This document shows positions 11,324 through 20,853 of a stretch of 64,000 nt of DNA, piece by piece. Position numbers and translations under genes: made by a program. Every line of letters starts with the position of its first letter. Within the stretch, counting starts at the first letter, position 1. Below the pieces are notes generated by a model, which saw only the letters and a program-made list of their open reading frames with translations, was not told the DNA's origin and ran no database searches. The stretch is taken from NCBI RefSeq assembly GCF_028009165.1, contig NC_079245.1:124001-188000 (forward strand), in the 5' to 3' direction. The DNA comes from Akanthomyces muscarius (Eukaryota; Ascomycota; Sordariomycetes; Hypocreales; Cordycipitaceae).

Positions 11324-12246
11324 TCTGGGGTCTCTGGGGAAGTAGTTTGGTTGTTCAATTGGCTTGTTGTTCAACTCGCTTCGCCCGGAATCTTCAACAA
11401 TGGCGTCCTCCCCACCAATTCATATATCAGCCAGGTTCTATGCAATTCGGCAACGGCGTCCGCGGGCTATTTCGAGGCGTTGATCAGCGAGATTTTACCC
11501 CAGTTTCTGTCCGCGGGTCCCGTATAGATAGACGATAGCGGTCAGCTGTGGGCGGCGGATACCGAAGATGTGTGTGGCTGTTCAAGATGCTGAGATAACT
11601 GTATCTGAATGGGCGGGGCAGCAACTGTTTTATATCGCAGAGCCAAGCTTACGGCGAGTGAGACAGTCTAAGTACCGGTAGCAAACACAATCATACACTG
11701 AGATGCAACGTAATCTCAGCCTTCGAGGTGTAGAATAAGATACTTCGTAGAGAATTGTCGCACATGTGAAGCCAACTGAAGCCGGGCGGGGAGCGTTAGA
11801 CTGGGGCCACCATCTGTAGTGTAAGGCGCTGTATGAGCAGCTGCCCCAATCGGGGGAAATTAGCGGGCTTCGGGCTTGTTGTAACTAATTAGTTGAACGT
11901 ACGCAGGAGCTTGTTTCCTCGTTCGAAGCCGTACGAGGTCTCATATCAACAGTCACAACTGTTCGTCATTCTCTAGAGTTTGGCGCAGCCTTCGGGGCTC
12001 CGCTTCCCGAACAGCTCTACTTTACAATGCCTTTTCGCTGCGCGTCGTGACCCATAGGTACCTGGCGCCGCCGGGCTTTCGCCGGACTAGGCCTGGGTGC
12101 CGGGACATTGCCAATGGTCCCCATAGAACAGTGACCAGGTCAACATAATAAAAGCCCCCGTTCAAAGTAAGCCCAGCTGGCTTTCCTATCTCACAGTCTC
12201 TACTGCTGCCAGCTCGAACGCAACACATGCAAGCAGTTTATCGACA
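11324..12246. promoter_or_regulatory. bidirectional promoter region, amine oxidase / permease
   Basis: This 923-bp gap separates two divergent start codons. On the minus strand a TATAAAA sequence lies at 11638-11644, about 315 bp from the oxidase start, which would imply a long 5' UTR. A few GATA-type sites occur, for example AGATAG at 11526 and CGATAG at 11533, and AGATAA at 11593. Their number is close to chance, so nitrogen control is not shown. Confidence 0.4.
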
Positions 12247-14622
12247 ATGAACACCATGCGCAAATCAAGCATACACGAAGATGATGTCCAGCTCGCGGCC
12301 ATGGGCCACAAGGCCGAGCTGAATCGCAACTTCTCCATGCTGTAAGTCGCCTTCGCACAGCTTCTTGCCGTTTGTTCCAGTGCTCGGAAAACTGACCACG
12401 CGCCTTGCTCTATGAACATTTAGGTCTATGTTAGGCCTGGCTTTTGCGGTATTAAACGTAAGTTTGAGTATTTGCCAAGCCTCTGCGACTACGATAGGTC
12501 TTACCAAGACAATCGTTGATGGGGACGCTTGTCGTCAATGCGCATAACCATTTGACTGACTTGGCACTGGATAGTCCTGGACAGCCCTTTCCGCTAGTCT
12601 GAGCGTCAGTCTGTCTTCTGGTGGCAGCACCAGCATTGTGTGGGGTGAGTACTCTGCGGCTCGACGGCTAGCTGGCCAAGTCAAGTTCTTCTAACATGAG
12701 ATTCCTGCAGGTCTGGTAACTGCGGGTGTATGTAATCTATGCATTGCAACATCATTAGCGGAATTTCTGTCTGCATACCCAACGTACGTCGCGTTGTTGC
12801 CTCTCGTATCTGCACCTCCGGCTAACCGCATCGATAGCGCTGGCGGCCAATACCATTGGGTTGCAGGTCAGTATACCCCTCCCCGCAAGACGCCTTGAAT
12901 TGAGTCTCAACTGACACATGCATTAGCTAGTGAGCTCTTACTCATTTTACAATATTTCGTGTTGAGAGCTAACACTTATAGTCTCTTGGCCAAAATGGGT
13001 GCCTATTTTGTCATGGATCACAGGCTGGGTCAACGTCGTGGGATGGGTAAGACGCACCGCTAGCTACGCTTTTCGGCCATGCTGACATTGTGCCTAGGTT
13101 GCACTCGTTGCCACCAATGCGCTTTTATCTAGCCAGCTCATTGTGGGCATTGTTTATGCGAAATCTGTATGTCTTTTTCTTTTGTCTACCTGCGCGCTCG
13201 TCTAACTTGCCTCGCGCAGGGCTACCAAGTTACAAACTGGCAGCAGTTTCTGATATACATTGGGTTCACGCTCATTGCATTCCTCCTCAATGCATTTATG
13301 AACTCTGTTCTGCCCAGAATATACAAGGGCGCTCTATTCTGGTCGCTTGGAGGGTTCGCCGTTGTGTCGATTACAGTATTGGCTTGCGCCTCACCAAATT
13401 ACAGCTCAGGCAAATTTGTTTTCACAGAATTCATTAACCAGACTGGATGGCCAGATGGCGTTGCCTGGCTTCTCGGGGTAAGTGGGTTGGAGGACGGCAG
13501 ACCGGGCCACCTCATCTGTGACATCGACTAATTTTTCTTCAGCTTCTCCAAGGTGGCCTTGGTCTCACAGCGTTTGTAAGTTCAAGATTAGCTCTTCAAT
13601 CGAACTTGACAGCTAACTGCCTCTCAGGACTCTGTAGCGCATATGATTGAGGGTACGTACAAGCTTGTCTTGGCCCACCCACCTCTAGCTAACATACTCC
13701 TAGAAATCCCCCAGCCTTCTAAAAAGGGCCCCAAAATCATGGTCGGTTGCATAGGTATCGGCATCTTCACTGGCGTCGTCTTCCTCGTTGTCCTGCTTTT
13801 CGTTGCCGGAGATATTCAGCAAGTCATCAAATCGGGCGCGGGACCGCTACTCCAGATCTTGCTCAACGCCACCAAAAGCACTGCGGGGGCCATCTGCCTT
13901 CTCATGTTCCCACTGGTGTGCTTGGCCTTTGCAACAATCTCAGTCATGACAACCAGCAGTCGAATGATCTTTGCATTCGCGCGGGACGGAGGTCTTCCCG
14001 CCTCCAAGTTCTTGGCCAGAGTGCACCCGCGCCTGGGTCTGCCTCTGAATGCGCTGATACTCACCTCCGTTGTGGTTGTCATTTTCGGCGTCATTAACAT
14101 CGCTTCTACAAAGTAAGAAAGTTCCGGTAACAGAACGTTCGGAAACACTTGCTAATATAACATTCGAAATACAGTGCTTTCAGTGCCATCATCTCTGCTG
14201 CTGTCGTCACCCTTGATCTGTCGTATGCCATGCCCATCGCCGTCAACTGCCTCCAGGGACGTAGGGCCCTTCCTGATCGCGATTGGAAGCTTCCAACGTG
14301 GCTGGGATGGACTTGCGACATCATTGCATTGTCTTACATCGCCATCACTACCGTGCTCTTCGTCTTTCCCCCCGAACGACATGTTACAGGTAGCAATATG
14401 AGTTTGTACACCTGAACCCCAAAATGTGAACGAGTGCTGACTGCGGCTGCAGACTATTGCATTGTGGCGTTTGCTATTATTCTGGCGATCTCGATCTTCC
14501 AGTGGGTCGTTGATGGGCGCAAGAACTACACCGGGCCCCGAATCGAGATTGCCATGGCCGATATTGGTGTCGTTCCCAAAGAGGAAGAGGAAGCCACACA
14601 GACTCTAGAACATAAGCCGTAG
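12247..14622 (+). CDS. amino-acid/GABA-type permease (APC superfamily), paralogue 2
   Basis: Plasma-membrane amine or amino-acid carrier related to the permease at 59-1785. I read 13 exons: 12247-12341, 12424-12457, 12575-12644, 12711-12783, 12838-12866, 12982-13046, 13098-13166, 13220-13477, 13543-13575, 13628-13652, 13704-14112, 14175-14401 and 14453-14622 (518 residues). All junctions keep phase and use GT-AG, most with a CTAAC-like branch site. The rebuilt protein has SMLGLAFAVLNSW, AGGQYHW, AHMIEEIPQPSKKGP, SSRMIFAFARDGGLP and LFVFPPE in the same order as paralogue 1, with about 12 hydrophobic segments. It faces the polyamine oxidase gene head to head, which suggests uptake of amines or of oxidation products. 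The acidic tail ends EEEEATQTLEHKP. The high intron count contrasts with two introns in paralogue 1. Confidence 0.87.
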
Positions 14623-14913
14623 TGGAAGTTATGTATATTATTCACCTCGATTTAATGTCGACCGGGAATACTGAATTGAGTGTATCTTTCTCCGTGCTGC
14701 TACTGAAGAACGCCACTGGAATAGCCCGACGTGATGTACGCCGCAGGCTTGCGATTCGACATGCTGAGTGGTCTCCTTATGAAATCTGCCACTACTAGGC
14801 AATCACATTTTCGTGGTATAGTTTGCAACCAACTTTGGGACGCGAACATGCCAATTTTGCTGTGAATAATGTCCGGCTGCCGATCGGACGGTTCGTTTGC
14901 CGTTTTTCGTTCG

Positions 14914-16332
14914 CTAGAATCTGACAAGGCGTTAGGAAAGAAGGAGAAAACGTATTCGAATGTAGAACGAACCGTATTTCATATGAACCCGCCCGTGTCA
15001 TATATCTCACCCACTTGACGCTAGAATAATTGCTTTTCTCAAAAACTTTCAAGTATCGTACGAGCAGGCCTGAACTTGTGAACATGAGCAGACTGAAATT
15101 GAGACTCAGAGGCGGCCTACTCCAGGCGCGTTGATTTGTCATGCTCGTGAGGAGAGCTTCGGCGCTCAGCACGTATTCGCTCTGACCCGTGAAGCGAGCA
15201 ATCTTCCAGACGATACAATTCTCGCTAGGCTCATACTTGGCCTTGCCCTGAGTGCATCGCTCTATAATCTTGGCGGTGTTGAGCGGCGTCGGTATGCGGA
15301 CAATGACGTTGGTGGCAAAAAGCTTGGGTCCAAAGTTTGCCTTAACGCCGATGCTGTATTCTACCTTTGATCGGCCAACCTCGTTCACAATCGCATGGAC
15401 CTTGAAGGGTAGATTGACATTTTCTGTCGCGCGGTATTTCATGAGCTCGAACTCGCCGTCGGGAGGGACAAAGCTGATAATTCTGTCGCTGTCAAACTTG
15501 CCCAGTCGAACGCACTGGTGAAATTGGCAGTCTTCCAGAGTAACACTGCCCGCCGCAGCTTTTGTTGCTTTGGACCCGAGCTTATTCCCACTTTGAAGAG
15601 ACTTCAACCCGTCGTTGTCGAGGAGGAGTCGGTCGTTGAGGCCGAATTTGCACTCTGGAGTGCCAGAAAGGTACGCTCGCATGACAATTTGGCCAGTGAC
15701 ATCGGCTCTCAGGACTGCGCCCGTGGCTGACATGAGCAGATTAACATCTTCGATGACATCGACAAATGCCTCGTTTTTTCGATATCGTACGTCTGCTTTG
15801 CGCCATGACAAGGCGCCTGTGGCCTGCATCGTAATTTTGGACGTGTCTTCGGGTCGGGACTCGGACTTGACGCCCTCTGTGGTGATGTACATCTTTAACG
15901 TGTCGGTTTCGGTATTTTGAGGATAGCCAAAGTCAATGATTTCTATGAAAATTAGTCACAGGTCCAAATCGATTTACTGTTATTCCTGCTCTTACCGTCT
16001 AATAATTCGTACACCAAGACAAAGTTGTTCTTGACGGCCTCCTCATCAAATTTGCCAAAGTAGCCTTTGCCGAGCTGGATAAGGCGGTAAAGAAACTCGA
16101 ATACCAGTGCAGCATTGGCATTGCTTTTCGTAATAGCGACGAGGTAGATGTTTTCATGCTTGACGTGGCTAAAGGTCGTGCTGCCGAGCGTCAGGATCGG
16201 AGAGCGGACCTGAGCATTGGAAATGACTTGGATGCGAAAGACATCAGCGAGTCGCGGTCGGCAGTCATTGCGGAATGCGCGAAAGATGAGGTTTTCGCCT
16301 TTTTGATTGAAAATTAACACGCCGGAAAGCAT
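14914..16332 (-). CDS. APM4: AP-2 adaptor complex mu subunit
   Basis: Medium chain of the clathrin adaptor AP-2, which binds cargo sorting signals at the plasma membrane during endocytosis. Exons are 16332-15996, 15942-14973 and 14920-14914, giving 437 residues, the usual size. The N-terminal longin part begins MLSGVLIFNQKGENLIFRAF; the mu-homology domain starts near residue 170 (ALSWRKADVRYRKNEAFVDV). The last exon codes only A TTC TAG: the donor at 14972 is GTTCGT, with CTAAC and CAG at the acceptor. Splicing restores the canonical C-terminus GSYEIRF followed by stop. Without it the frame reads through for about 58 unrelated residues to 14795. The gene diverges from the PLD-like gene over 370 bp. 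Confidence 0.92.
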
Positions 16333-16702
16333 TTTAGCGACGAACGTGGGTGGCTAATCGGCGCGATGTCGTAACGAACCGTGACGGCGAGCTCTGAGGG
16401 GCATCCGGGACAGCTTTCTGCCAGGACAGCTTTCTGCCAGGAGCAGCTGGTCGCGAAGGGCGGTGAGGGCCTGCGAGGCGCAGCTGTGCCTAGGGGGCGG
16501 TTCAGCAAGCCAGCAGCGCTAAATACTCTGTTTTACAGGGGCAGACCGCTACAAGCCCAACTCGGCGGACCTGAGGAGCGCTGGATTAAACCCACAGGAG
16601 GCTACCCACGTCGCAACTCGATAGATTACGAGCTTCATCACAACACAATTCTAGATCAGCCGTCGCTTCCTTGCTGCCCTCACTGCCAGCCACCGACGCG
16701 CG
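16333..16702. promoter_or_regulatory. divergent promoter region, AP-2 mu / PLD-like gene
   Basis: A 370-bp gap between divergent start codons. It contains a perfect 2 x 16-bp tandem repeat at 16409-16440. No clear TATA box or known operator was recognised. Confidence 0.4.
16409..16440. repeat. tandem repeat, 2 x 16 bp
   Basis: The unit GACAGCTTTCTGCCAG occurs twice without mismatch, within the shared upstream region of AP-2 mu and the PLD-like gene. Confidence 0.85.
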
Positions 16703-18169
16703 ATGGCTTCACGCTTTCCGGCATCGTTTGTCGACCCTTGGCGGGAGCTCATTGGCGCAAATGAAAAGGAGCAGGTGAACGACTTTCCGGCCTACAGCTC
16801 AACTTCACTTGAGCCTCTTATAACCACAAGCACCCCAACAGAGCTTTACGTTGGCACGGGGCACACCATTTACGAGCGCGCTCTCCTGCCCGCCATTCGC
16901 AATGCCAAGCGCTCGGTACATCTAGTTACTTGCTTTTGGGCAGATTCCCCTACGGCAAATTCAATCCGTGCGACGCTCTTTGAGCTGGCGGCGTCCCGTG
17001 CCAGCCAGAGCGATCTGCCGACACTTCATATCACCATTGGCTTCTCTTCTCGTGGGCTGTTTCAGAAACTCTTCCATACGTCATCGAGAAATGGACATGT
17101 ATATCCGCCGACTGAATGGAAAGCGCTGAAGCTGCCAGACCAGCAGACATTGCAAAGCGGCTCGATAGAGCTGACCGTCAAAACACTCTTTTTTACACCC
17201 CTCAGTGTCATGCATCCAAAGTACCTTGTTGTTGATGAAACTGAGGCCTGGGTGCCCAGTTGCAATGTCAGCTGGGAGAAGTGGTTTGAGGGCTGTGTTG
17301 AGCTACATGGTGGCGCTGTGCAGTCTCTACTCTCCTTCCACGAGCGCGTCTGGGGCTTGGGAACGAGCCAGTCTAACGTGGCATCGATGGATCGCCCACA
17401 ATCTGTGCGTGCCGTTCCGGAGCGGCCAGAAACTGGCTCTCCTGGCGGTAATACCCGTGCATCTCTCATTGGTTCTGCCGATGACATGTCTCCGACTCAA
17501 TCGGTGAGAATTGCCCAGTCGCCTACTCCCACGATTCTCTTGCCTTCCTCTCATCACAGAAATCCCGGCTTCAGTTGGATCCCATTTCTCAGGAAGCCAA
17601 ACCCACCAATGACACCATTGAACGCCGCGCTTCTTACATTGTTTGCCAACGCCCATAGCAGCATTGTGTTGGTGACCCCAAACGTCACATCCAAACCTGT
17701 CCTTAAAGCAATACTTGCCGCACTCACTCGGGGCGTGTCTGTTGAGATCAGGACGAACGAGTCTATGATGCTCATCGAGCAGCTTGCCACCTGCGGAACC
17801 ACGACCAGCCGTTGTATGAGCAAGCTGATGAAGGACTACACAAGATTGGCCGATGAGCATACTCGTCGGACGCAAGCTGATCTTGAAGCTCAGTACCATT
17901 CTCCCGGGAAGCTAGAGATCTTTTATTATCAATACCGTTCTGAGCGAGAGGGTCAGCCCGACGAGCCTGTTGTCAGTCACTTCAAAATGACAATGGTCGA
18001 CGACACCTATCTTGTGCTGGGCTCTGGTAACATGGACAGAGCTAGTTGGTGGACAAGCCAGGAGCTGGGCATACTGTTCTACGTACCTGGGTTTGCGGGG
18101 CGATCACTTTGGGAAAAGGTGCTGCACGCCCGTGGGCGACGCGTGTTCCCTTCCACCCGTAGTGCATAA
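16703..18169 (+). CDS. phospholipase D/nuclease superfamily protein with two HKD motifs
   Basis: An intronless 488-residue protein of the PLDc superfamily, whose members cleave or transfer phosphodiester bonds in lipids or nucleic acids through two His-Lys-Asp motifs. Both are intact: HPKYLVVDE near residue 172, followed by WVPSCNVSWEKW, and HFKMTMVDD near 430, followed by LGSGNMDRASW. The order resembles bacterial cardiolipin-synthase-like and fungal PLD-like proteins. A Ser/Pro-rich linker of about 80 residues separates the halves. No signal peptide or clear membrane anchor is seen. The start gives a compact N-terminus (MASRFPASFVDPWRELI). The natural substrate is unknown. Confidence 0.85.
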   Translation: MASRFPASFVDPWRELIGANEKEQVNDFPAYSSTSLEPLITTSTPTELYVGTGHTIYERALLPAIRNAKRSVHLVTCFWADSPTANSIRATLFELAASRASQSDLPTLHITIGFSSRGLFQKLFHTSSRNGHVYPPTEWKALKLPDQQTLQSGSIELTVKTLFFTPLSVMHPKYLVVDETEAWVPSCNVSWEKWFEGCVELHGGAVQSLLSFHERVWGLGTSQSNVASMDRPQSVRAVPERPETGSPGGNTRASLIGSADDMSPTQSVRIAQSPTPTILLPSSHHRNPGFSWIPFLRKPNPPMTPLNAALLTLFANAHSSIVLVTPNVTSKPVLKAILAALTRGVSVEIRTNESMMLIEQLATCGTTTSRCMSKLMKDYTRLADEHTRRTQADLEAQYHSPGKLEIFYYQYRSEREGQPDEPVVSHFKMTMVDDTYLVLGSGNMDRASWWTSQELGILFYVPGFAGRSLWEKVLHARGRRVFPSTRSA

Positions 18170-18259
18170 AATGTAGGTTTCAGGACCTATATATTGTAAT
18201 ATTAGCTAGAAAATGGAATGTCGTTTTAATCTATACCCCGTTACATTCAGCCAGCGTCA

Positions 18260-18928
18260 TTACAGGCCCATCTCCTTGGCCTTTTCTAGCAACACAACGA
18301 AGGCCTCTGGGTCTCTCGCTCCAGACCATTGGAATCGATCCTGAATAGTAAAGTCCGGGACCCCGGATATGCCATTTTCTCTTGCGCCAGCAACAGCCTT
18401 GTCAATTTGTGCCCCGTACTCGTCGCTTTCCACAATGGCCTTCTGAAAGTCTGCTTCCGGGATACCCGACAGCTTGGCCACCTCGCCAAGGACCTCGTAT
18501 GTGGTGATGTCTTTTTCTTTTTCAAAGTAGGCCGCAAAAATCCCGTCCACAGTCTTCATCTCCACTTCACTTCCATATTTCTTCGAGAGCTCGATCAATC
18601 GGTGAGAGTCGCGAGTGTTGCCGACGTTTCCGCCGAAACGAAAGTTGATGCCAAGTGGTACGCCGACCGCTGTGAGCCTTTGGATGCCCTGCTGTCTTTG
18701 CGCGGCACCAAATCGCTCCCTGTAAAGGGTTTCCTTGTCCATGCTTTTACCAGGTCCCCGCGGGAACTCTGGCATGAGCTGGTAGGGGAAGAACTCGACT
18801 TTGAAAGTATCCTTGGAATCCGGGTGCTTGGTGTGCCAGAGTTTGATGGCTTGTTCCAGCTGTCGATGACCGACGTAGCACCATGGGCATACCGTGTCGG
18901 AAACGACCTTTATGTTGAAAGCCGCCAT
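18260..18928 (-). CDS. DsbA/FrnE-like thioredoxin-fold oxidoreductase
   Basis: A 222-residue intronless protein with a thioredoxin fold interrupted by a helical insert. The active-site CPWC lies at residues 14-17 (SDTVCPWCYVGHRQLEQA), and the cis-Pro loop GISGVPDFTI is near residue 190. This combination fits FrnE/2-hydroxychromene-2-carboxylate-isomerase-like DsbA proteins, which in fungi are thought to act in thiol redox or glutathione-linked chemistry. No signal peptide is present, so it is probably cytosolic. It is convergent with the PLD-like gene; the stop codons are 90 bp apart. Confidence 0.88.
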   Translation of the reverse strand: MAAFNIKVVSDTVCPWCYVGHRQLEQAIKLWHTKHPDSKDTFKVEFFPYQLMPEFPRGPGKSMDKETLYRERFGAAQRQQGIQRLTAVGVPLGINFRFGGNVGNTRDSHRLIELSKKYGSEVEMKTVDGIFAAYFEKEKDITTYEVLGEVAKLSGIPEADFQKAIVESDEYGAQIDKAVAGARENGISGVPDFTIQDRFQWSGARDPEAFVVLLEKAKEMGL

Positions 18929-19400
18929 TCTCGATCATAAGTGAATTAAAGATGAATCAAAGAGTTGGCCGCGAAAAATCTTGTGAAAATGATTATTTAA
19001 TGCTCAAGTCGATGCTAGGCCTATTTGCCTCGGAACAACTCATGGCCCCCATTAGTAATAAATGCGCCGTTGTGTCCGCCACATGTGCTGGTACCCTCTC
19101 CAGCGGGGGAGACCGCCGTAGACAAATTATTAATGATGGCCATCCCGCACGCCATGCTCACTAAATAACCTACATGACCGTTTCTCGTGAACGTCAATTG
19201 GCTGGCGGAGTGTTTTCTCCATCAATTGTTCTGAAGTGGAGCACTTATCACTCTTTTTCTAAAAGAAAAAAAAATCTAAGAAATGGTCTTTACTTTCTAA
19301 ATCAGTGGCAAAGTATGTACAATTGAAGCTGCTGAAAATATGTACGGCATGATATGTACTTTATCTGCTGAGGAGTTACATGTGGAAGAGCGCCGATCCT
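18929..19400. other. intergenic, no supported gene
   Basis: Promoter side of the DsbA-like gene and 3' flank of the glucanase. An A-rich run lies at 19263-19272. Nothing else is recognised. Confidence 0.5.
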
Positions 19401-20744
19401 CTATGCCGAGTAGCCTCCAACGTACACGGTCAGGGTGCTCGGGCGACCAGAAGCAACGGTGCCAGAAGCATTCTCGTTCCCGGCATTGACATCGTCGTAG
19501 GGGAAGGCATAGCCTCGGCCATCAACCTCGTGCTTGTGAATGAGGCGGCTGTAGTGATCCGTGGGGTCCGCAGTGTAGTAAGAGCTGGCAGGAAGGCTGG
19601 GCTGAACGTTGCCACCAGGGAGGAGAAGAGTGGTTCGAATAAAGGCAGCGCAGATGCGTGCGACGGCGGCCAGATGAATACCGTTACCACGATTCTCAAA
19701 GGGTCCGCTGTTGCAGCCCCAGATGTCGGCGGCCGAGGGCTTCTGAAAGCTCAGGTTATCGCCAGGGCAGTTCAACTGGTTGCCAGAAACTCTGCAGCTC
19801 ACATTGCCAGCATCGCCCTGAGTATTGACAATCAAGGGCTGGTTCGAGTACTTGTTCCAGACTTGGTCGACGTAGTTGTTCCAATAGTTGGCAAATCCGT
19901 TAGGGTCAATCACCGTATAGTCGTTGGGGGAGAGGACGCGGACGGCGGCTCCAGAACCGTCCCCGATACACATCTTGCCCCACGGTCGGCCGTCCTTGGA
20001 GCCCTGTTGACGGATTTCGTCGCAGATGGTCTTCATAGAGCCAGCAGCGAGGCCCTTGGTCACTTGCTTAGGGGTGCCGTCGCTGGTCGACAGGTCCATG
20101 CTCAGGATCATGCCGACAAAGTCGACGTAACTGATGTTGGCATAGATAGCCCCCTCCTTGGTAAAAGTGAGCTCGACAAATCCCCAGTCGGTTCCAGCAC
20201 TGGGGTCTCCAAGGTTGGTCACAGAGGGCTGAACCAGACCATCACCGCCAGTGTCAGTGCGGACCATGCCAAATTGCAGCTCGCCCTCGGAAAAGTAAAT
20301 ACGACCAGACTCGAGAGAAATGGGAAGAGTCATAGACAGCCTCTGGCCCTTGCCGGGGAGAGATATTTTGATATTTTCTTTGACAGGTACTGGCACTTTA
20401 GAACCTCCAGAGCTGGGGTAGACGAGGGTGCCATCTTGTCTAACAAAGACAACGCGCTTCTGGGGATCAAGACCGACGACGTATGCGTTGACAGCTCTTC
20501 CAGAAAAGTTGTTGACAAACTGGAAAGGAATCGATGTTCCCGCACGCTCGGAGATATCCGAGGGGGCAACGATCTTTGCTTGAGGACCATTATAAGTACC
20601 GTTGAGTGTGGTCTCCTTCGTAACCTTCATGTCCTGGACAGCACCGGGATGCGCCACGGTGATACCAGGGTCGCCGCGAATGGCAATGGACGGCGCAGCC
20701 ATCGTGGCACTCAAAAGGGCGGCGACAGCAGCCAGGAACTTCAT
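19401..20744 (-). CDS. GH64 endo-1,3-beta-glucanase, secreted
   Basis: Secreted glucan endo-1,3-beta-glucosidase that would cut beta-1,3-glucan in fungal or host walls. It is an intronless 447-residue ORF with a signal peptide (MKFLAAVAALLSATMAAPS). GH64 marks include the thaumatin-like N-terminal part (SIPFQFVNNF...AYVVGLD), WGFVELTFT followed by YVDFVGMILSMDL, the KMCIGDGSGAAVRVLSPNDY region, and the C-terminal HEVDGRGYAFPYDDVN. Several Asn-x-Ser/Thr sites fit secretion. Length is normal for the family. A 471-residue ORF on the opposite strand is a shadow of its codon usage. Confidence 0.92.
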   Translation of the reverse strand: MKFLAAVAALLSATMAAPSIAIRGDPGITVAHPGAVQDMKVTKETTLNGTYNGPQAKIVAPSDISERAGTSIPFQFVNNFSGRAVNAYVVGLDPQKRVVFVRQDGTLVYPSSGGSKVPVPVKENIKISLPGKGQRLSMTLPISLESGRIYFSEGELQFGMVRTDTGGDGLVQPSVTNLGDPSAGTDWGFVELTFTKEGAIYANISYVDFVGMILSMDLSTSDGTPKQVTKGLAAGSMKTICDEIRQQGSKDGRPWGKMCIGDGSGAAVRVLSPNDYTVIDPNGFANYWNNYVDQVWNKYSNQPLIVNTQGDAGNVSCRVSGNQLNCPGDNLSFQKPSAADIWGCNSGPFENRGNGIHLAAVARICAAFIRTTLLLPGGNVQPSLPASSYYTADPTDHYSRLIHKHEVDGRGYAFPYDDVNAGNENASGTVASGRPSTLTVYVGGYSA

Positions 20745-20843
20745 ATTGGTAACAGCGAAAGCACTTGTAGCACTTGTTCAAAGAAAATATACTGAATAAT
20801 AATAATGAACATTCCAACCACTTCGGAGGACATAGAGCTGAGT

Positions 20844-20853
20844 ATATTTATAC
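20844..20853 (-). promoter_or_regulatory. TATA box of the GH64 gene
   Basis: The minus strand reads TATAAATA at 20852-20845, about 100 bp upstream of the glucanase start. Spacing and match are good for a fungal core promoter; this is a sequence call only. Confidence 0.5.

Noticed and set aside
11526..12191. GATA-type sites in the oxidase/permease promoter as proof of nitrogen control
   Set aside because: Four or so HGATAR sites in about 920 bp is close to what chance gives on both strands.
14795..14913. C-terminal extension of AP-2 mu
   Set aside because: The added residues are unlike any AP-2 mu and vanish when the 52-nt intron is removed.
19380..20795. 471-residue ORF opposite the GH64 gene
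   Set aside because: It is a codon-usage shadow: no domain, no signal peptide, and the minus-strand frame is a complete GH64 enzyme.
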